DNA of 64,000 nucleotides from Pseudomonas fragi (GCF_025426255.1 NZ_CP104861.1:2170001-2234000), one strand, 5' to 3'; shown: positions 36,734 through 46,289, counted from the first letter of the stretch. Translations and numbers: made by a program. Notes: a model not told the origin generated them from the sequence alone.

Positions 36734-38128
36734 TTATTTACTTGGTGGTTGATTGAGGGTTGTTAGTGGCTCAAAATGTTTGTGCTTTTTTTGGGCTTTA
36801 AGTTTTGGCACTAATGTGTAATAAAGAAACAAGCTTATTAGGCAAGTTAACATTAAAGGGCTAAACATCTTTTCAATTTTGCCCATCGTAGTTGCAAGAT
36901 AGGTCATGAAAAAAATCATGACTGACACAGCGGTAAGGAAAAAGTTTTTCTGAGCTATTGATTTGTAGAGTACCGCACATGAAAAGCCAGTAAACGCAGC
37001 ATGTATAGCCACAAAGAACGGTGCAAGTATAAAGCCAAAGAAGTAAGTAAAGTTTGCAGGGAATGGGGCTGTGAGAGTAATCCCAGCATCTAGCATGCGG
37101 CTAACAAGAGTGGCCGGTGCAATTTTGGCCATTAAATAATAAATGCCTCTGTCGGCTTCATCTGAAGTAAAGCCAAAAAAGCTTTGAAATATAACGTTCA
37201 AGTCTTTGAAGTCACCAGAGATTTTGTCTAGCGCATATGGCATTTGGCCTTGAAGTGCAATCCTGGGTAAAAAAATCTCAATGGAGCCGGTGATGATAAA
37301 GTAGTTAAGCAAAATCGCGCCAAAAATGGCAACCACAAAGATGCTAAATTTAAGTAAGTGTTTTTTGGAAACTCCCTCGCCCGATAAAACATATTTTGGG
37401 AGTACGAAGAAGAAAAACGAAAGAAACATAAGTGAGAATTTTTCACTTGAGAGAATCATGATTACGACAAAAACAAGAAACCATATGTTTGAGGTTTTTT
37501 GTTTTATTATATTGCATTTCCCTGCGAGCGAAATCATCAGGGAAAGATAGGGGATGAGTGTGTATATGCTTCTGTAGGCTTCGGGTGCGGAGCTTAATAT
37601 GTAGTCGAATCGGCTCATCCCCATCAGTAGAGGGGTCCCATATAGGGCAAAGCAAGCGATTAAAACCAATGGGGTTGCTGTTGCTAGGATTAGAAGAGCT
37701 CGATGGGTGAATTTTTCAAGAGAACCTAGAGTAGGTGGATGTGGAATAATCTTTAGAATTTTTTTATAAAATAGAAGAGTGCATGCCATAAAGAAGGCAG
37801 ACAAAAAAGCATTTCTTGCAGCGGAACCAGTGACATAGGCATGTTCTGCAATTTCTATCAGGTATGAGCCAGTTAGTTCAATAATGGCATTCGCGGCTAA
37901 GGCGCTGGAAATGCCGAATGCGTATAGAAGAAAAATCCATCCCCCTTGGCGATACATAATCAACTGAGTGGATGTGTATACAAGGAAAATTATGGCGAAA
38001 ATATTTACAAGGTTTGAAGTAGATAGAACAGACGCGAAATAAAATAACAGAGAGGAAATAATGATCAGCAATAGTTTGCTATCATTTTTTTTCCGATGAT
38101 TCAAGTGACCGTAAGGTATGTTATACAA
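36734..38128 (-). CDS. wzy: Wzy-type oligosaccharide repeat-unit polymerase
   Basis: This hydrophobic protein has 464 residues and about 12 membrane segments. A large loop lies between the late segments (MGMSRFDYILSSAPEAYRSIYTLIPY and the stretch around DEADRGIYYLMAKIAP), the pattern of O-antigen/EPS polymerases. Sequence conservation is low in this family, so the call uses topology, the low GC content and its position among wzx, pse and glycosyltransferase genes. The start appears to be a TTG behind an AGAGG site; an ATG nearby lies in another frame and stops after 11 codons. Confidence 0.75.
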   Translation of the reverse strand: MYNIPYGHLNHRKKNDSKLLLIIISSLLFYFASVLSTSNLVNIFAIIFLVYTSTQLIMYRQGGWIFLLYAFGISSALAANAIIELTGSYLIEIAEHAYVTGSAARNAFLSAFFMACTLLFYKKILKIIPHPPTLGSLEKFTHRALLILATATPLVLIACFALYGTPLLMGMSRFDYILSSAPEAYRSIYTLIPYLSLMISLAGKCNIIKQKTSNIWFLVFVVIMILSSEKFSLMFLSFFFFVLPKYVLSGEGVSKKHLLKFSIFVVAIFGAILLNYFIITGSIEIFLPRIALQGQMPYALDKISGDFKDLNVIFQSFFGFTSDEADRGIYYLMAKIAPATLVSRMLDAGITLTAPFPANFTYFFGFILAPFFVAIHAAFTGFSCAVLYKSIAQKNFFLTAVSVMIFFMTYLATTMGKIEKMFSPLMLTCLISLFLYYTLVPKLKAQKKHKHFEPLTTLNQPPSK

Positions 38129-38139
38129 AGCATGTGCCT

Positions 38140-39366
38140 CTATCGTGCCATTTTTGAAGTTGGCTCGCTGTGATTGCCGGTTAAGGAAATAAATTTTTCG
38201 CTTATACTTTGTTGTTCGATATTTTTTGGCGGCTCACTTGATAAAATTCTAATTAGGTTTTCCTCTAATGTTTCTTGCGAATTTTCGATAGAGTGTATGT
38301 TTTTGAACATTGAAAAATCATCTGCGTCAAATGCAGGGTCATATATTTGAATGGCTATTCGGCCTGCTTGGTTTGCTTCGAAAAGTGCAGTCGATGTTAG
38401 TGATATAAAAATATCATAGCTGTCAAATGACTCATTCAGATTCTTGGTTGTTATGTGCTTTATATTTTCAAGGTGCTCATATCCCAATTCGCCAGGGTGA
38501 GGCTTGTAGTGTAATGTTTTTCCGTGCTTGTTTAGAATTGAACTTAAGTTGCTGACGATCGCCATGTAGGCTTGCCCGCGAGCAAGGCCGTATTTAATCC
38601 AGGGCTGGCCCAGAAAACAAATTGTCCTCTGCTCTGGTTTGTTAGTTTCACGCGTCGGTTTGTGTGGTGATGAGTGAAAACCTAGAACTTTAATTTTGTG
38701 CTGGTCCATGCCTTTTTCTATCAATAAGTTTTTTTGTTGTTCACTTATTGCAAAGAAAATATCCGAAAACCAGCCATCGAAAATTTCGCCTGGCGATTTA
38801 CTCTGGAAAAGTCCGTGTTGAATGCAGATGGATTGTGAAACTCCAGCTTCTCTAGAAGCTAATATTATAAGTCTCTGCATTGGGAGTGAGTCATTGTTGA
38901 CGTATAGCTGTGCATCTGTATGTGCTGCGACAGATATTTTTAATTTAAACATCTGCCGTATTTTAAGAATGTCATTGCTTTCTGCGTTGTGACTGCTCTT
39001 CATGTTTTTGATAAAAGTGTCCCAGACTTTATCTTTTATGCTGAAGCAAGGTATGTAGCTGATATTGTGGCGTATGCAAAATAATAATTGTTGTGGCCCA
39101 CCAATAATGCAAACCTCCTTTGGTGGGAGCCCAAGAATTATTTCTTTATAGTTTGTGCCCCAAAAAAAATACTTTATGGAGCCTTGTTTTGGCTTACATG
39201 TATTGGCGGCAAGAATTGTCAGTAGTCGAACAGGAAGAGCAGACCATTTGTTATATTTTTCGTAGGACGATATAAGTGTTTTTTTGAATTCTGGATCAAA
39301 TTTTATTCTGGCTTCTGTGTATGAATATATAAGCGATGTGTCGTTGCCGTTTGTCGTGGTTGACAT
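38140..39366 (-). CDS. GT-B-like glycosyltransferase, candidate pseudaminyltransferase
   Basis: The protein has 408 residues, is AT-rich and has no membrane segment. The C-terminal half has features shared by bacterial sialyl-, polysialyl- and glycerophosphate-transferases. These are an acceptor-side QHGLFQSK, an HP-type motif (HYKPHPGELGYEH) and a following Ser/Thr motif (ISLTSTALFEANQAG). The gene lies directly after the six-gene CMP-pseudaminic acid pathway and before wzy. I infer that it uses CMP-pseudaminate as donor. The N-terminal 150 residues are not recognised. A capsule-type glycerol or ribitol phosphate transferase is the main alternative. Confidence 0.6.
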   Translation of the reverse strand: MSTTTNGNDTSLIYSYTEARIKFDPEFKKTLISSYEKYNKWSALPVRLLTILAANTCKPKQGSIKYFFWGTNYKEIILGLPPKEVCIIGGPQQLLFCIRHNISYIPCFSIKDKVWDTFIKNMKSSHNAESNDILKIRQMFKLKISVAAHTDAQLYVNNDSLPMQRLIILASREAGVSQSICIQHGLFQSKSPGEIFDGWFSDIFFAISEQQKNLLIEKGMDQHKIKVLGFHSSPHKPTRETNKPEQRTICFLGQPWIKYGLARGQAYMAIVSNLSSILNKHGKTLHYKPHPGELGYEHLENIKHITTKNLNESFDSYDIFISLTSTALFEANQAGRIAIQIYDPAFDADDFSMFKNIHSIENSQETLEENLIRILSSEPPKNIEQQSISEKFISLTGNHSEPTSKMAR

Positions 39367-39443
39367 TTCTTTGGTCGCTCATTCCTGCTGTTTATTTGAT
39401 GAAAACGTTCTTGCTATACAGGGGGGTTGTCTATGCTATGGGC

Positions 39444-40502
39444 CTAAATATCGATATTTTCAAGAGCAACAGGGGTGTTGGAATAAGTTGCATTGAGGAC
39501 TTTCTTGCCTATGATTTTATCAAGCATCTTGGGTGGCAAACCAAACCCAGGACGTACGCTACGTACGGCATCAGCTGTAATCACATCCCCAGCCTTCAAG
39601 TCTTTAACAAAATAAAGAGAACGACGGAATTTAGCATTTCCTTGTTCGCTAGACTTTCTACCGTAATCTACTTGTCCCATTGATGCCCATGCAGTTTTGC
39701 TATCGCGACACAGAGCTACCAACTCTGCTGGTTCCAACGAGAAGCTGTCATCAGGACCGCCGCCACTGCGATCAAGGGTGAAGTGTTTTTCAATAATCGA
39801 TGCACCCATCACGACGCTGGCAATAGCAGTTGTATTGTCCAGTGTATGGTCCGACAGGCCAGTAACCAGGCCAAAGCGCTGCATCATGTCTGGGATCGTG
39901 CGCAGATTGTAGTCCGCTGCTGGAGCCGGGTAGCCACTGACGCAGTGAAGAATAGCCAGTTCCTTGCAACCACCTTCGCGAGCGGCGTCAATGGCTTCCT
40001 GGATTTCATCAGCATCGGCCATCCCGGTTGAGATGATCATCGGTTTGCCTGTGCTGGCAACGTACTTGATCAACGGCAGGTCAATGGCTTCAAAGGAAGC
40101 AATTTTGTAGGCTGGAGTGTTGAGGCTTTCCAGCAGATCAACAGCGGTGTTGTCGAACGGGGAGCTGAAAATGGTGATTCCCAGCTTACGCGCGTACTCG
40201 AACAGCGTTGCGTGCCATTCCCACGGCATTTGGGCTTCTTTGTACAGCTGATAGAGGTTCTTGCCATCCCATAGACCACCGTGAATCTGGAAGTCTTCAG
40301 AGTCACAATCGAGGGTGATTGTATCGGCGGTATAGGTCTGCAGTTTGACCGCATCAGCGCCGGCTTTCTTTGCTTCCTCGATGATCTTTAGTGCCGTTTC
40401 AAGCTTGCCGTTATGGTTGGCGGAAAGTTCGGCGATGATGTATGGCGGTGCATCTGCAGCAATGCGGCGACCTGCAATGTTAATGCTTGGAATATTTGAC
40501 AT
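39444..40502 (-). CDS. pseI: Pseudaminic acid synthase
   Basis: The protein has 352 residues and belongs to the NeuB/PseI family. The TIM-barrel part opens with YIIAELSANHNGKLETALKII and contains KLQTYTADTITLD and ISTGMADADEIQEA. The C-terminal SAF (antifreeze-like) domain is visible as RRSLYFVKDLKAGDVIT. It condenses 2,4-diacetamido-2,4,6-trideoxy-L-altrose with phosphoenolpyruvate to give pseudaminic acid. The length and the surrounding pse genes favour PseI over the sialic acid enzyme NeuB. Confidence 0.92.
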   Translation of the reverse strand: MSNIPSINIAGRRIAADAPPYIIAELSANHNGKLETALKIIEEAKKAGADAVKLQTYTADTITLDCDSEDFQIHGGLWDGKNLYQLYKEAQMPWEWHATLFEYARKLGITIFSSPFDNTAVDLLESLNTPAYKIASFEAIDLPLIKYVASTGKPMIISTGMADADEIQEAIDAAREGGCKELAILHCVSGYPAPAADYNLRTIPDMMQRFGLVTGLSDHTLDNTTAIASVVMGASIIEKHFTLDRSGGGPDDSFSLEPAELVALCRDSKTAWASMGQVDYGRKSSEQGNAKFRRSLYFVKDLKAGDVITADAVRSVRPGFGLPPKMLDKIIGKKVLNATYSNTPVALENIDI

Positions 40503-40513
40503 GATTTGATCTC

Positions 40514-41035
40514 TTAAGTATTCGCGGGTCTATCGGAGGCAAGAAGGCCGAAACATACAACGTCGTGGTATTGCTCACCATCGAAGTGCTGGTGGCGCAG
40601 GATGCCCTCCTGTTGGAAACCCTGATTCAGATGGAACTTGATTGAACGTTCGTTATACGCAATTGCTTGACCACAAATTTTGTGCAGTCCTGCATGGCTG
40701 AATGCATATTTCAGTGCAGCTTCACCTAATCTACGGCCTGTACCCTGTGGCGCATCGGGGGCGGCGTAAAAACCCCAGTCGGCTATGCCGCCAGGCGCAA
40801 TTTCATGGATGTTGATAAAACCGACTGGCACAGAATCGATTTCGAAAACCAGTAAATGGCGGCTGCTGTCCAACGTGGCCCGCTCGAACCAGCGAGTGTG
40901 CTCCTCAAGACTGATTTCATGCTGCGTGTACATATAACGGCGTACATCTGCATCATTACGCCAGCTGAGTACTTGCTCGAGATCTTCGTGGGTCATCGGC
41001 CGTACACGTGAATCCGTTGGTGCGCTTGCAGTCAA
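40514..41035 (-). CDS. pseH: UDP-4-amino-sugar N-acetyltransferase PseH
   Basis: This GNAT acetyltransferase has 173 residues. The acetyl-CoA loop is recognisable as APDAPQGTGRRLGEAAL, followed by LHKICGQAIAYNERSIKFHLNQGFQQEG, the usual GNAT C-terminal pattern. It acetylates the C4 amino group produced by PseC. The likely start is a TTG at 41035 with GGAG 7 nt upstream, just after the pseG stop; the next ATG (40996) would cut the first strand. Confidence 0.88.
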   Translation of the reverse strand: MTASAPTDSRVRPMTHEDLEQVLSWRNDADVRRYMYTQHEISLEEHTRWFERATLDSSRHLLVFEIDSVPVGFINIHEIAPGGIADWGFYAAPDAPQGTGRRLGEAALKYAFSHAGLHKICGQAIAYNERSIKFHLNQGFQQEGILRHQHFDGEQYHDVVCFGLLASDRPANT

Positions 41036-41036
41036 T

Positions 41037-42149
41037 TTAAAACTCCAAATATTGGATGACCCTTGCTACTCCCATGCCATCTGCTATCTGCGAGGCAGCT
41101 TGGCTCATGCTTGTTCGTTTAGACGCTGATGCAGCAAGTCTGTTTAATAAATCAGGCAGGCAATCGGGTATTTCCTGCGGTTCATGCAACACGTACACCG
41201 CATTGGCATGCTCAAGACTCTGGGCGATTTTCCGTTGGTTATCGGCCAGTACGAGCATTATGGTTGGCAAACCCAAACAGCAGCGCTCCCAGGATGTTGC
41301 ACCCGCGGCGCCGATGGCCAAGTCACTTTCGGCCATCAATTGGGCCATATCACTGATACCGACTTTGACCGTTGTGGGCCAGGGCATTTGACTGGCCTGT
41401 TGGCGAACGTCGTCAAGCCAGGGCGCGGTGCTGCCCATCACCACGCTGATATTGCAGTTGGCTGGCAACTCTGCGCTTCTCAATGCCTTCAGAATCTGCC
41501 CGGTGGCATTGTCTTTATCGACGCCACCCATGGTGATCAGCAGGTGTTCGAGTTGCGGTGTTTCCCTGCGTTTCAGGCTGAAGTCACGCAAGTTCGCGAA
41601 CTCCGGACGCAGCAGGGAATATTGCGAACCACAGAGTAGGGTGCAGGTCTCTGGGGTCCAGGGAGCATAGTCCTTGGCATCACGGCCAAAGGTCTGATCC
41701 AGCAGCAGGTCACACCGGTGAGGCCGGTCTGCCAGATCGTCGATCACCATCAGCTTGCGGTAGCGCGGCATTAACGCCGTTTCCCAGCGTGCATCGAGGG
41801 CATAGTGATCAACGATCAGCCAGTCAGGTGTCAGTTGCTCAAGAATGGCAGCGCATTCAGCTGCGTCCTGTTCCTGTGTTGCTCCTAACCAAGCAGCATG
41901 AGCCAGTTGTGACGGGTTGATCGTCGTCTGTTCAACTGCATGAGCCAGAAGGGGTAAAACATGTACTTGAAAGCCTTTATTGCGGATGTGCTCAACCAGG
42001 TTGCCGGGATGTTCCCGGCAAATAAACTGGCATTCGCCGCCTTGCTGCTTGAGCGAGTCGGCCAGGGTCAGGCAACGCATCACATGCCCTGTACCCATTT
42101 GCAGTGAGGCATCAACGCGCAAGGCAACCCTGATGGCTTGCTTGCTCAC
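41037..42149 (-). CDS. pseG: UDP-sugar hydrolase PseG
   Basis: The protein has 370 residues. GT-B-like folds are shown by the N-terminal LRVDASLQMGTGHVMRCLTLADSL (with the GxGH of PseG) and the C-terminal IGAAGATSWERCCLGLP pyrophosphate loop. It removes UDP from UDP-2,4-diacetamido-2,4,6-trideoxy-L-altropyranose. The GTG start overlaps the pseF stop (GTGA). Confidence 0.92.
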   Translation of the reverse strand: MSKQAIRVALRVDASLQMGTGHVMRCLTLADSLKQQGGECQFICREHPGNLVEHIRNKGFQVHVLPLLAHAVEQTTINPSQLAHAAWLGATQEQDAAECAAILEQLTPDWLIVDHYALDARWETALMPRYRKLMVIDDLADRPHRCDLLLDQTFGRDAKDYAPWTPETCTLLCGSQYSLLRPEFANLRDFSLKRRETPQLEHLLITMGGVDKDNATGQILKALRSAELPANCNISVVMGSTAPWLDDVRQQASQMPWPTTVKVGISDMAQLMAESDLAIGAAGATSWERCCLGLPTIMLVLADNQRKIAQSLEHANAVYVLHEPQEIPDCLPDLLNRLAASASKRTSMSQAASQIADGMGVARVIQYLEF

Positions 42150-42841
42150 TGTGCTTCAGCCTGCATGGCCTTGAACAACCATTCGGCACGGACCCAGTCT
42201 TCCGGGGTGTCGATGTCTTGTACGCGATGTCGCGGCAGAGCCACCGGGACCGAGGCAGGGCTGAAGATCATCCGACCTTGCAGCCAGGCATCGGCCTTGC
42301 CCCAATAAAACTGGCCTGCGTCATGAAAGGCCTCTTCAAGGTCTTGCGAGCGGGTGTTGAAGTGCTCAGGGTTGAACATTTCAACCCGCCCTTCAGCATT
42401 GAGGCGGATCGCCCGCTGAATCGGGAAGGCGTAGCTGGTGACCGAGAAGGCGTAATCGCTGCCAGTGTCGAGCAGGGTGTCAAAACCACGACGAATATCT
42501 TCGGGGCTCACAAATGGGGCCGTGGCATACAGGCAGCAAGCCTGTTCCACGGATTGCCCTTGTGCATTGACCCACTCAATGGCGTGGCGAATAACCGGAA
42601 TGGTCCCGGTATGGTCGTCAGACAGTTCGGCCGGGCGCACAAATGGCACCGTGGCACCGTAGCGGCGCGCCACATCGGCGATCTCTTCGTCATCGGTAGA
42701 TACAATGACCTGATCAAAGCAGCCGCTTTGCAGGGCTGCTTCAATGGACCAGGCGATCATCGGCTTTTCGCAGAACAGCTTGATGTTTTTGCGTGGGATA
42801 CGCTTGCTGCCTCCGCGGGCAGGGATGATCGCCAGCTTCAT
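42146..42841 (-). CDS. pseF: CMP-pseudaminic acid cytidylyltransferase
   Basis: The protein has 231 residues. It is a member of the CMP-sialate synthetase group with IIPARGGSKRIPRKNIKLF at the N-terminus, the IVSTDDEEIADVARRYGA stretch and LYATAPFVSPEDI. It activates pseudaminic acid with CTP for glycosyl transfer. It overlaps pseC by 4 bp (ATGA). Confidence 0.93.
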   Translation of the reverse strand: MKLAIIPARGGSKRIPRKNIKLFCEKPMIAWSIEAALQSGCFDQVIVSTDDEEIADVARRYGATVPFVRPAELSDDHTGTIPVIRHAIEWVNAQGQSVEQACCLYATAPFVSPEDIRRGFDTLLDTGSDYAFSVTSYAFPIQRAIRLNAEGRVEMFNPEHFNTRSQDLEEAFHDAGQFYWGKADAWLQGRMIFSPASVPVALPRHRVQDIDTPEDWVRAEWLFKAMQAEAQ

Positions 42842-43998
42842 GCCTGCACCGCCTGGCGCAGGGCAGCAATGACTTCGTCTTGCTGCTCATCGGTCATGGT
42901 CTGGAACATCGGGATGCTGATAGCTTCCTGATAGTAGGTTTGCGACTGTGGGAAGTCGTCCGGTTTGAAGCCCATGCGCTCGTAGTAAGGCTGGGTGTGC
43001 ACCGGGATGTAGTGCAGGTTGACGCCGATTCCCAGTTCGCGCAGTGCTTCAAAGACCTGGCGGTGAGTTTTCTGGATTTGATCCAGGTGCAGGCGAATCA
43101 CGTACAGGTGCAGACCGGAGTAGCTGTCTGCGTGCTGCCAAGGCGCGGTAACCGGCAGGCCAGCCAGCAGATCGTCATAGCGACGGGCCAGTTGATGGCG
43201 GCGGGCTACGTACTGATCCAGACGCTCCATCTGGGTAACACCCAATGCGGCCTGCAGTTCGGTCATGCGGTAGTTGAAGCCCAGATCGATCTGCTGGTAG
43301 TACCACGGACCGTCGGCTTCATGAGTCATCTGCGCCGGGTCACGGGTGATCCCGTGGCTGCGCAGCAGGCCCATTTTGGTTGCCAGTTCGTCATCGTTGG
43401 TCAGTGCCATGCCGCCTTCTGCGGTGGTAATGATCTTGACCGGATGGAAACTGAAAACAGTGATATCGCTGTAGCGGGAGTTGCCGATGAACTCGCCCTG
43501 GTATTTACCACCAATGGCGTGAGAAGCATCTTCAATAATCTTGAAGCCATAGCGCTGGGATAATGCATGAATGGCTTGCATATCGCAGGGCTGGCCACAC
43601 AAATGCACGGGAACTACTACCTTGGGTAGCGTGCCATCGCGTTCGGCCTGTTCCAGTTTGAACGCAAGCGCTTGCGGGCAAAGGTTGTACGTGCGCGGGT
43701 CGATATCGACAAAATCAATCTCGGCACCGCAGTACAGCGCACAGTTGGCCGAAGCGACAAAAGTGATCGGTGTAGTCCACAACCGATCGCCCGGGCCAAG
43801 CCCAAGGGCCAGGCAGGCAATGTGCAATGCCGAGGTGGCACTGTTCACGGCCAGGGCATGGCGGGCTCCGACGTGCTGAGCAACACTTTGCTCAAAACGC
43901 GGCACCATGGGGCCTTGGGTCAGGAAATCAGATTGCAGCACCCCCACGACCGCATCGATATCGGTCTGGGTGATGTCTTGGCGGCCGTAGGGAATCAT
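42838..43998 (-). CDS. pseC: UDP-4-amino-4,6-dideoxy-N-acetyl-L-altrosamine transaminase
   Basis: The protein has 386 residues. It is a DegT/DnrJ/EryC1-type PLP aminotransferase. The N-terminal MIPYGRQDIT start and LTQGPMVPRFEQSVA segment are typical of PseC, and the PLP lysine lies in FSFHPVKIITTAEGG. It aminates the keto sugar made by PseB, using glutamate. It lies 3 bp downstream of pseB in the same operon. Confidence 0.94.
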   Translation of the reverse strand: MIPYGRQDITQTDIDAVVGVLQSDFLTQGPMVPRFEQSVAQHVGARHALAVNSATSALHIACLALGLGPGDRLWTTPITFVASANCALYCGAEIDFVDIDPRTYNLCPQALAFKLEQAERDGTLPKVVVPVHLCGQPCDMQAIHALSQRYGFKIIEDASHAIGGKYQGEFIGNSRYSDITVFSFHPVKIITTAEGGMALTNDDELATKMGLLRSHGITRDPAQMTHEADGPWYYQQIDLGFNYRMTELQAALGVTQMERLDQYVARRHQLARRYDDLLAGLPVTAPWQHADSYSGLHLYVIRLHLDQIQKTHRQVFEALRELGIGVNLHYIPVHTQPYYERMGFKPDDFPQSQTYYQEAISIPMFQTMTDEQQDEVIAALRQAVQA

Positions 43999-44001
43999 GC
44001 T

Positions 44002-45000
44002 TTAGATGCTCCCGATCTTGGCGCGGTTGATTTCGATCCAGTTTTCCAGATCGGCATCGCTCATCCATTCGGTGTTGTTGTCGCTGGCGTAAACAAAACC
44101 TTCAGGCACGCGCACACCATCTTTGATGCGTTTAGGGCAGTCGGCCCAACCATTGATGGTAGGCAGAATTTTGAAGTGTTCCGGGTATTCGTAGGTGTAG
44201 TAGGCGTCTTCAGCGCTGATCATCTGCTCATGCAGCTTTTCGCCTGGGCGGATACCGATAACTTTCTGCTCGGCTTCCGGGGCAACTACGCGGGCCAGAT
44301 CAGTTACTTTCATCGACGGGATCTTTTTAACGTAGATCTCGCCGCCTTCCATATCTTCGAATGCGTGCCAAACCAGTTTTACTGCATCTTCCAGCGAGAT
44401 CATGAAACGGGTCATGCGCTCATCTGTAATTGGCAGTACGCCCTTGTCCTTGATCGACATGAAGAACGGGATCACCGAACCACGCGAACCCATTACGTTG
44501 CCGTAACGAACTACAGAGAAGGTTGAGTCATGGCTGCCGGAATAGGAGTTGCCGGCGACGAACATTTTGTCGGAAGCCAGTTTAGTAGCACCGTACAAGT
44601 TGATCGGGCTGCTCGCCTTATCGGTAGACAGGGCAACGGTACGATGTACGCGCTTGTCAATACAGGCGTCGATCAGGTTCATGGCGCCATTGATATTGGT
44701 TTTTACGCATTCAAACGGGTTGTACTCGGCAGTCGGCACGATTTTGGTCGCAGCGGCATGCACTACATAGTCAACACCGTCCAGGGCGCGGTACAGACGC
44801 TCTTTATCGCGTACGTCGCCGATGAAGAAGCGTACTCGCGAGTCGCCCTCGAACTTCTTGGCCATGTCCCATTGTTTCATCTCGTCACGGGAGAAGATGA
44901 TGATTTTTTTCGGGTTGTACTTGGCCAGGGTCATCGGTACGAAAGTATTACCGAAAGAGCCGGTGCCGCCAGTGACAAGAATCGTTTTGTTAGTAAGCAT
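44002..45000 (-). CDS. pseB: UDP-GlcNAc 4,6-dehydratase (C5-inverting)
   Basis: The protein has 332 residues. It is a short-chain dehydrogenase of the FlaA1/PseB type with VTGGTGSFGNTFVPMTL at the start, the FIGDVRDKERL stretch, HAAATKIVPTAEYNPFEC (with the FlaA1-type catalytic Lys) and the YGATKLASDK Tyr-x-x-x-Lys. It performs the first committed step of pseudaminic acid synthesis from UDP-GlcNAc. The C-terminal region (PGEKLHEQMIS) is family-typical. Confidence 0.94.
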   Translation of the reverse strand: MLTNKTILVTGGTGSFGNTFVPMTLAKYNPKKIIIFSRDEMKQWDMAKKFEGDSRVRFFIGDVRDKERLYRALDGVDYVVHAAATKIVPTAEYNPFECVKTNINGAMNLIDACIDKRVHRTVALSTDKASSPINLYGATKLASDKMFVAGNSYSGSHDSTFSVVRYGNVMGSRGSVIPFFMSIKDKGVLPITDERMTRFMISLEDAVKLVWHAFEDMEGGEIYVKKIPSMKVTDLARVVAPEAEQKVIGIRPGEKLHEQMISAEDAYYTYEYPEHFKILPTINGWADCPKRIKDGVRVPEGFVYASDNNTEWMSDADLENWIEINRAKIGSI

Positions 45001-45044
45001 TCAACAGGTTCCTTTGTGAAATTCTTAAACAGTTGGGTGAGACG

Positions 45045-46289
45045 TTATCGATACTGCGCCGGAGTCAAACGGATAAAAGCCAGGCATTTCCACAGCAAAA
45101 TTGACAAGAAGGCTATACATAGGCCCGCGGGTACTGCTTGCAGGGGCCAGTACTGGGACATCAGCCAGGTAGCGGGTATGAAAATCAGCAGGCTGGCTAT
45201 ATGGCTATGAATAATGGGGCGGTCGAGTCCTTGGGCATACAGTGCATAGTGCGGAATCATGCCCATCGAATAGATCAGCATGATTAGCAATGTCCAAGGG
45301 AATAGATTTTTATGCTCTGTATATAACGGCTTATCAAGCCAGAATAGTAGTGGGTCTATAACCAATAGCGCGACAATCGCGAATGCAGCTGAAAGTGTCA
45401 GTGTTTGCCATAGTAATGCTCGTACTTTTAAACGAAAAACATGGGCGTCTTTATTGTGATGCGCGCTGATAAGTTCAGGGTAGATAAATGCAAATACACC
45501 AGCATCTAGAAATGACATAAGTGCGCTGCTGATGCCAATGAATAATACATAAGCCCCAAGCGTTTCCATATTGGCCAGATCTGCAAACCAATAACGATCT
45601 ATCGTGAATAAACCACGCAGAGCTAAAGTAGCTAGTAGCAAGGGGATCGCAACTTTCAGACCCTGGCCAATCCATTGCCAGTCAATTTTCTTATTCCATC
45701 CTGAAATTTTTAATTGCCTTAAACGGTATAGTCCTAATAGCAAGGCTAGGAAGCTGCCAGCTGTCCAGCTGCCCAGCACAATATTCAAGTCGCGAGTGTC
45801 GGGGCGAAAAAACATTAGCATTGTTACTAATACAGCCCAAATCCCAGAGCGCAGAAATAACATAGCGCTGGCGAGCAATTGCTCCGAAATGGCTATCAAT
45901 AGACGACTTAATTCCTGGGTCAGGTGTTCTAGCACTAGTAGTACGAAAAACCAAGCCGCATAGTTCCAGGGTAAGATTTCTTTTATAAAAATCAGACTCA
46001 ATAGTGGCAAAAATATGACATATAGCACCGCGGAGAGGGCTCCTTGGTCCACTAGTAATCCACCCCACTCGTGACGTTTTCGCTTGAGAATTTCACGAGT
46101 TGTGTAAGTGTAAAAGTCAAAACCCAGAAGGTAAAGTGCGTAGCCTATAGTTGCGGTCAGAAGACCATAGACCCCCAGCTCCTGTGGCTCAAGAAATTTT
46201 GCCAGAAAAAAAATCAACAAAAACTTACTAGCGAGAGTCGTGCCACGCAGAGCAATGTTGATAAATCGCATGAGGCTGTGCTTTGGCAT
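45045..46289 (-). CDS. wzx: Wzx-type oligosaccharide flippase
   Basis: The protein has 414 residues and about 12 membrane segments. It has the polysaccharide-biosynthesis/MATE-like layout, for example FLAKFLEPQELGVYGLLTA in TM2 and the FTIDRYWFADL segment with the conserved Arg-Tyr. It should flip undecaprenyl-linked repeat units to the periplasm for Wzy. It lies first in the run that continues with the pse genes, downstream of an ops-like element. Start codons at 46289 and 46271 are both possible; neither has a strong ribosome-binding site. Confidence 0.82.
   Translation of the reverse strand: MPKHSLMRFINIALRGTTLASKFLLIFFLAKFLEPQELGVYGLLTATIGYALYLLGFDFYTYTTREILKRKRHEWGGLLVDQGALSAVLYVIFLPLLSLIFIKEILPWNYAAWFFVLLVLEHLTQELSRLLIAISEQLLASAMLFLRSGIWAVLVTMLMFFRPDTRDLNIVLGSWTAGSFLALLLGLYRLRQLKISGWNKKIDWQWIGQGLKVAIPLLLATLALRGLFTIDRYWFADLANMETLGAYVLFIGISSALMSFLDAGVFAFIYPELISAHHNKDAHVFRLKVRALLWQTLTLSAAFAIVALLVIDPLLFWLDKPLYTEHKNLFPWTLLIMLIYSMGMIPHYALYAQGLDRPIIHSHIASLLIFIPATWLMSQYWPLQAVPAGLCIAFLSILLWKCLAFIRLTPAQYR

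Noticed and set aside
41184..44526. Long plus-strand frames (150-280 codons) across the pse genes.
   Set aside because: They are antisense shadows of well-identified pse genes with GC-rich third positions.
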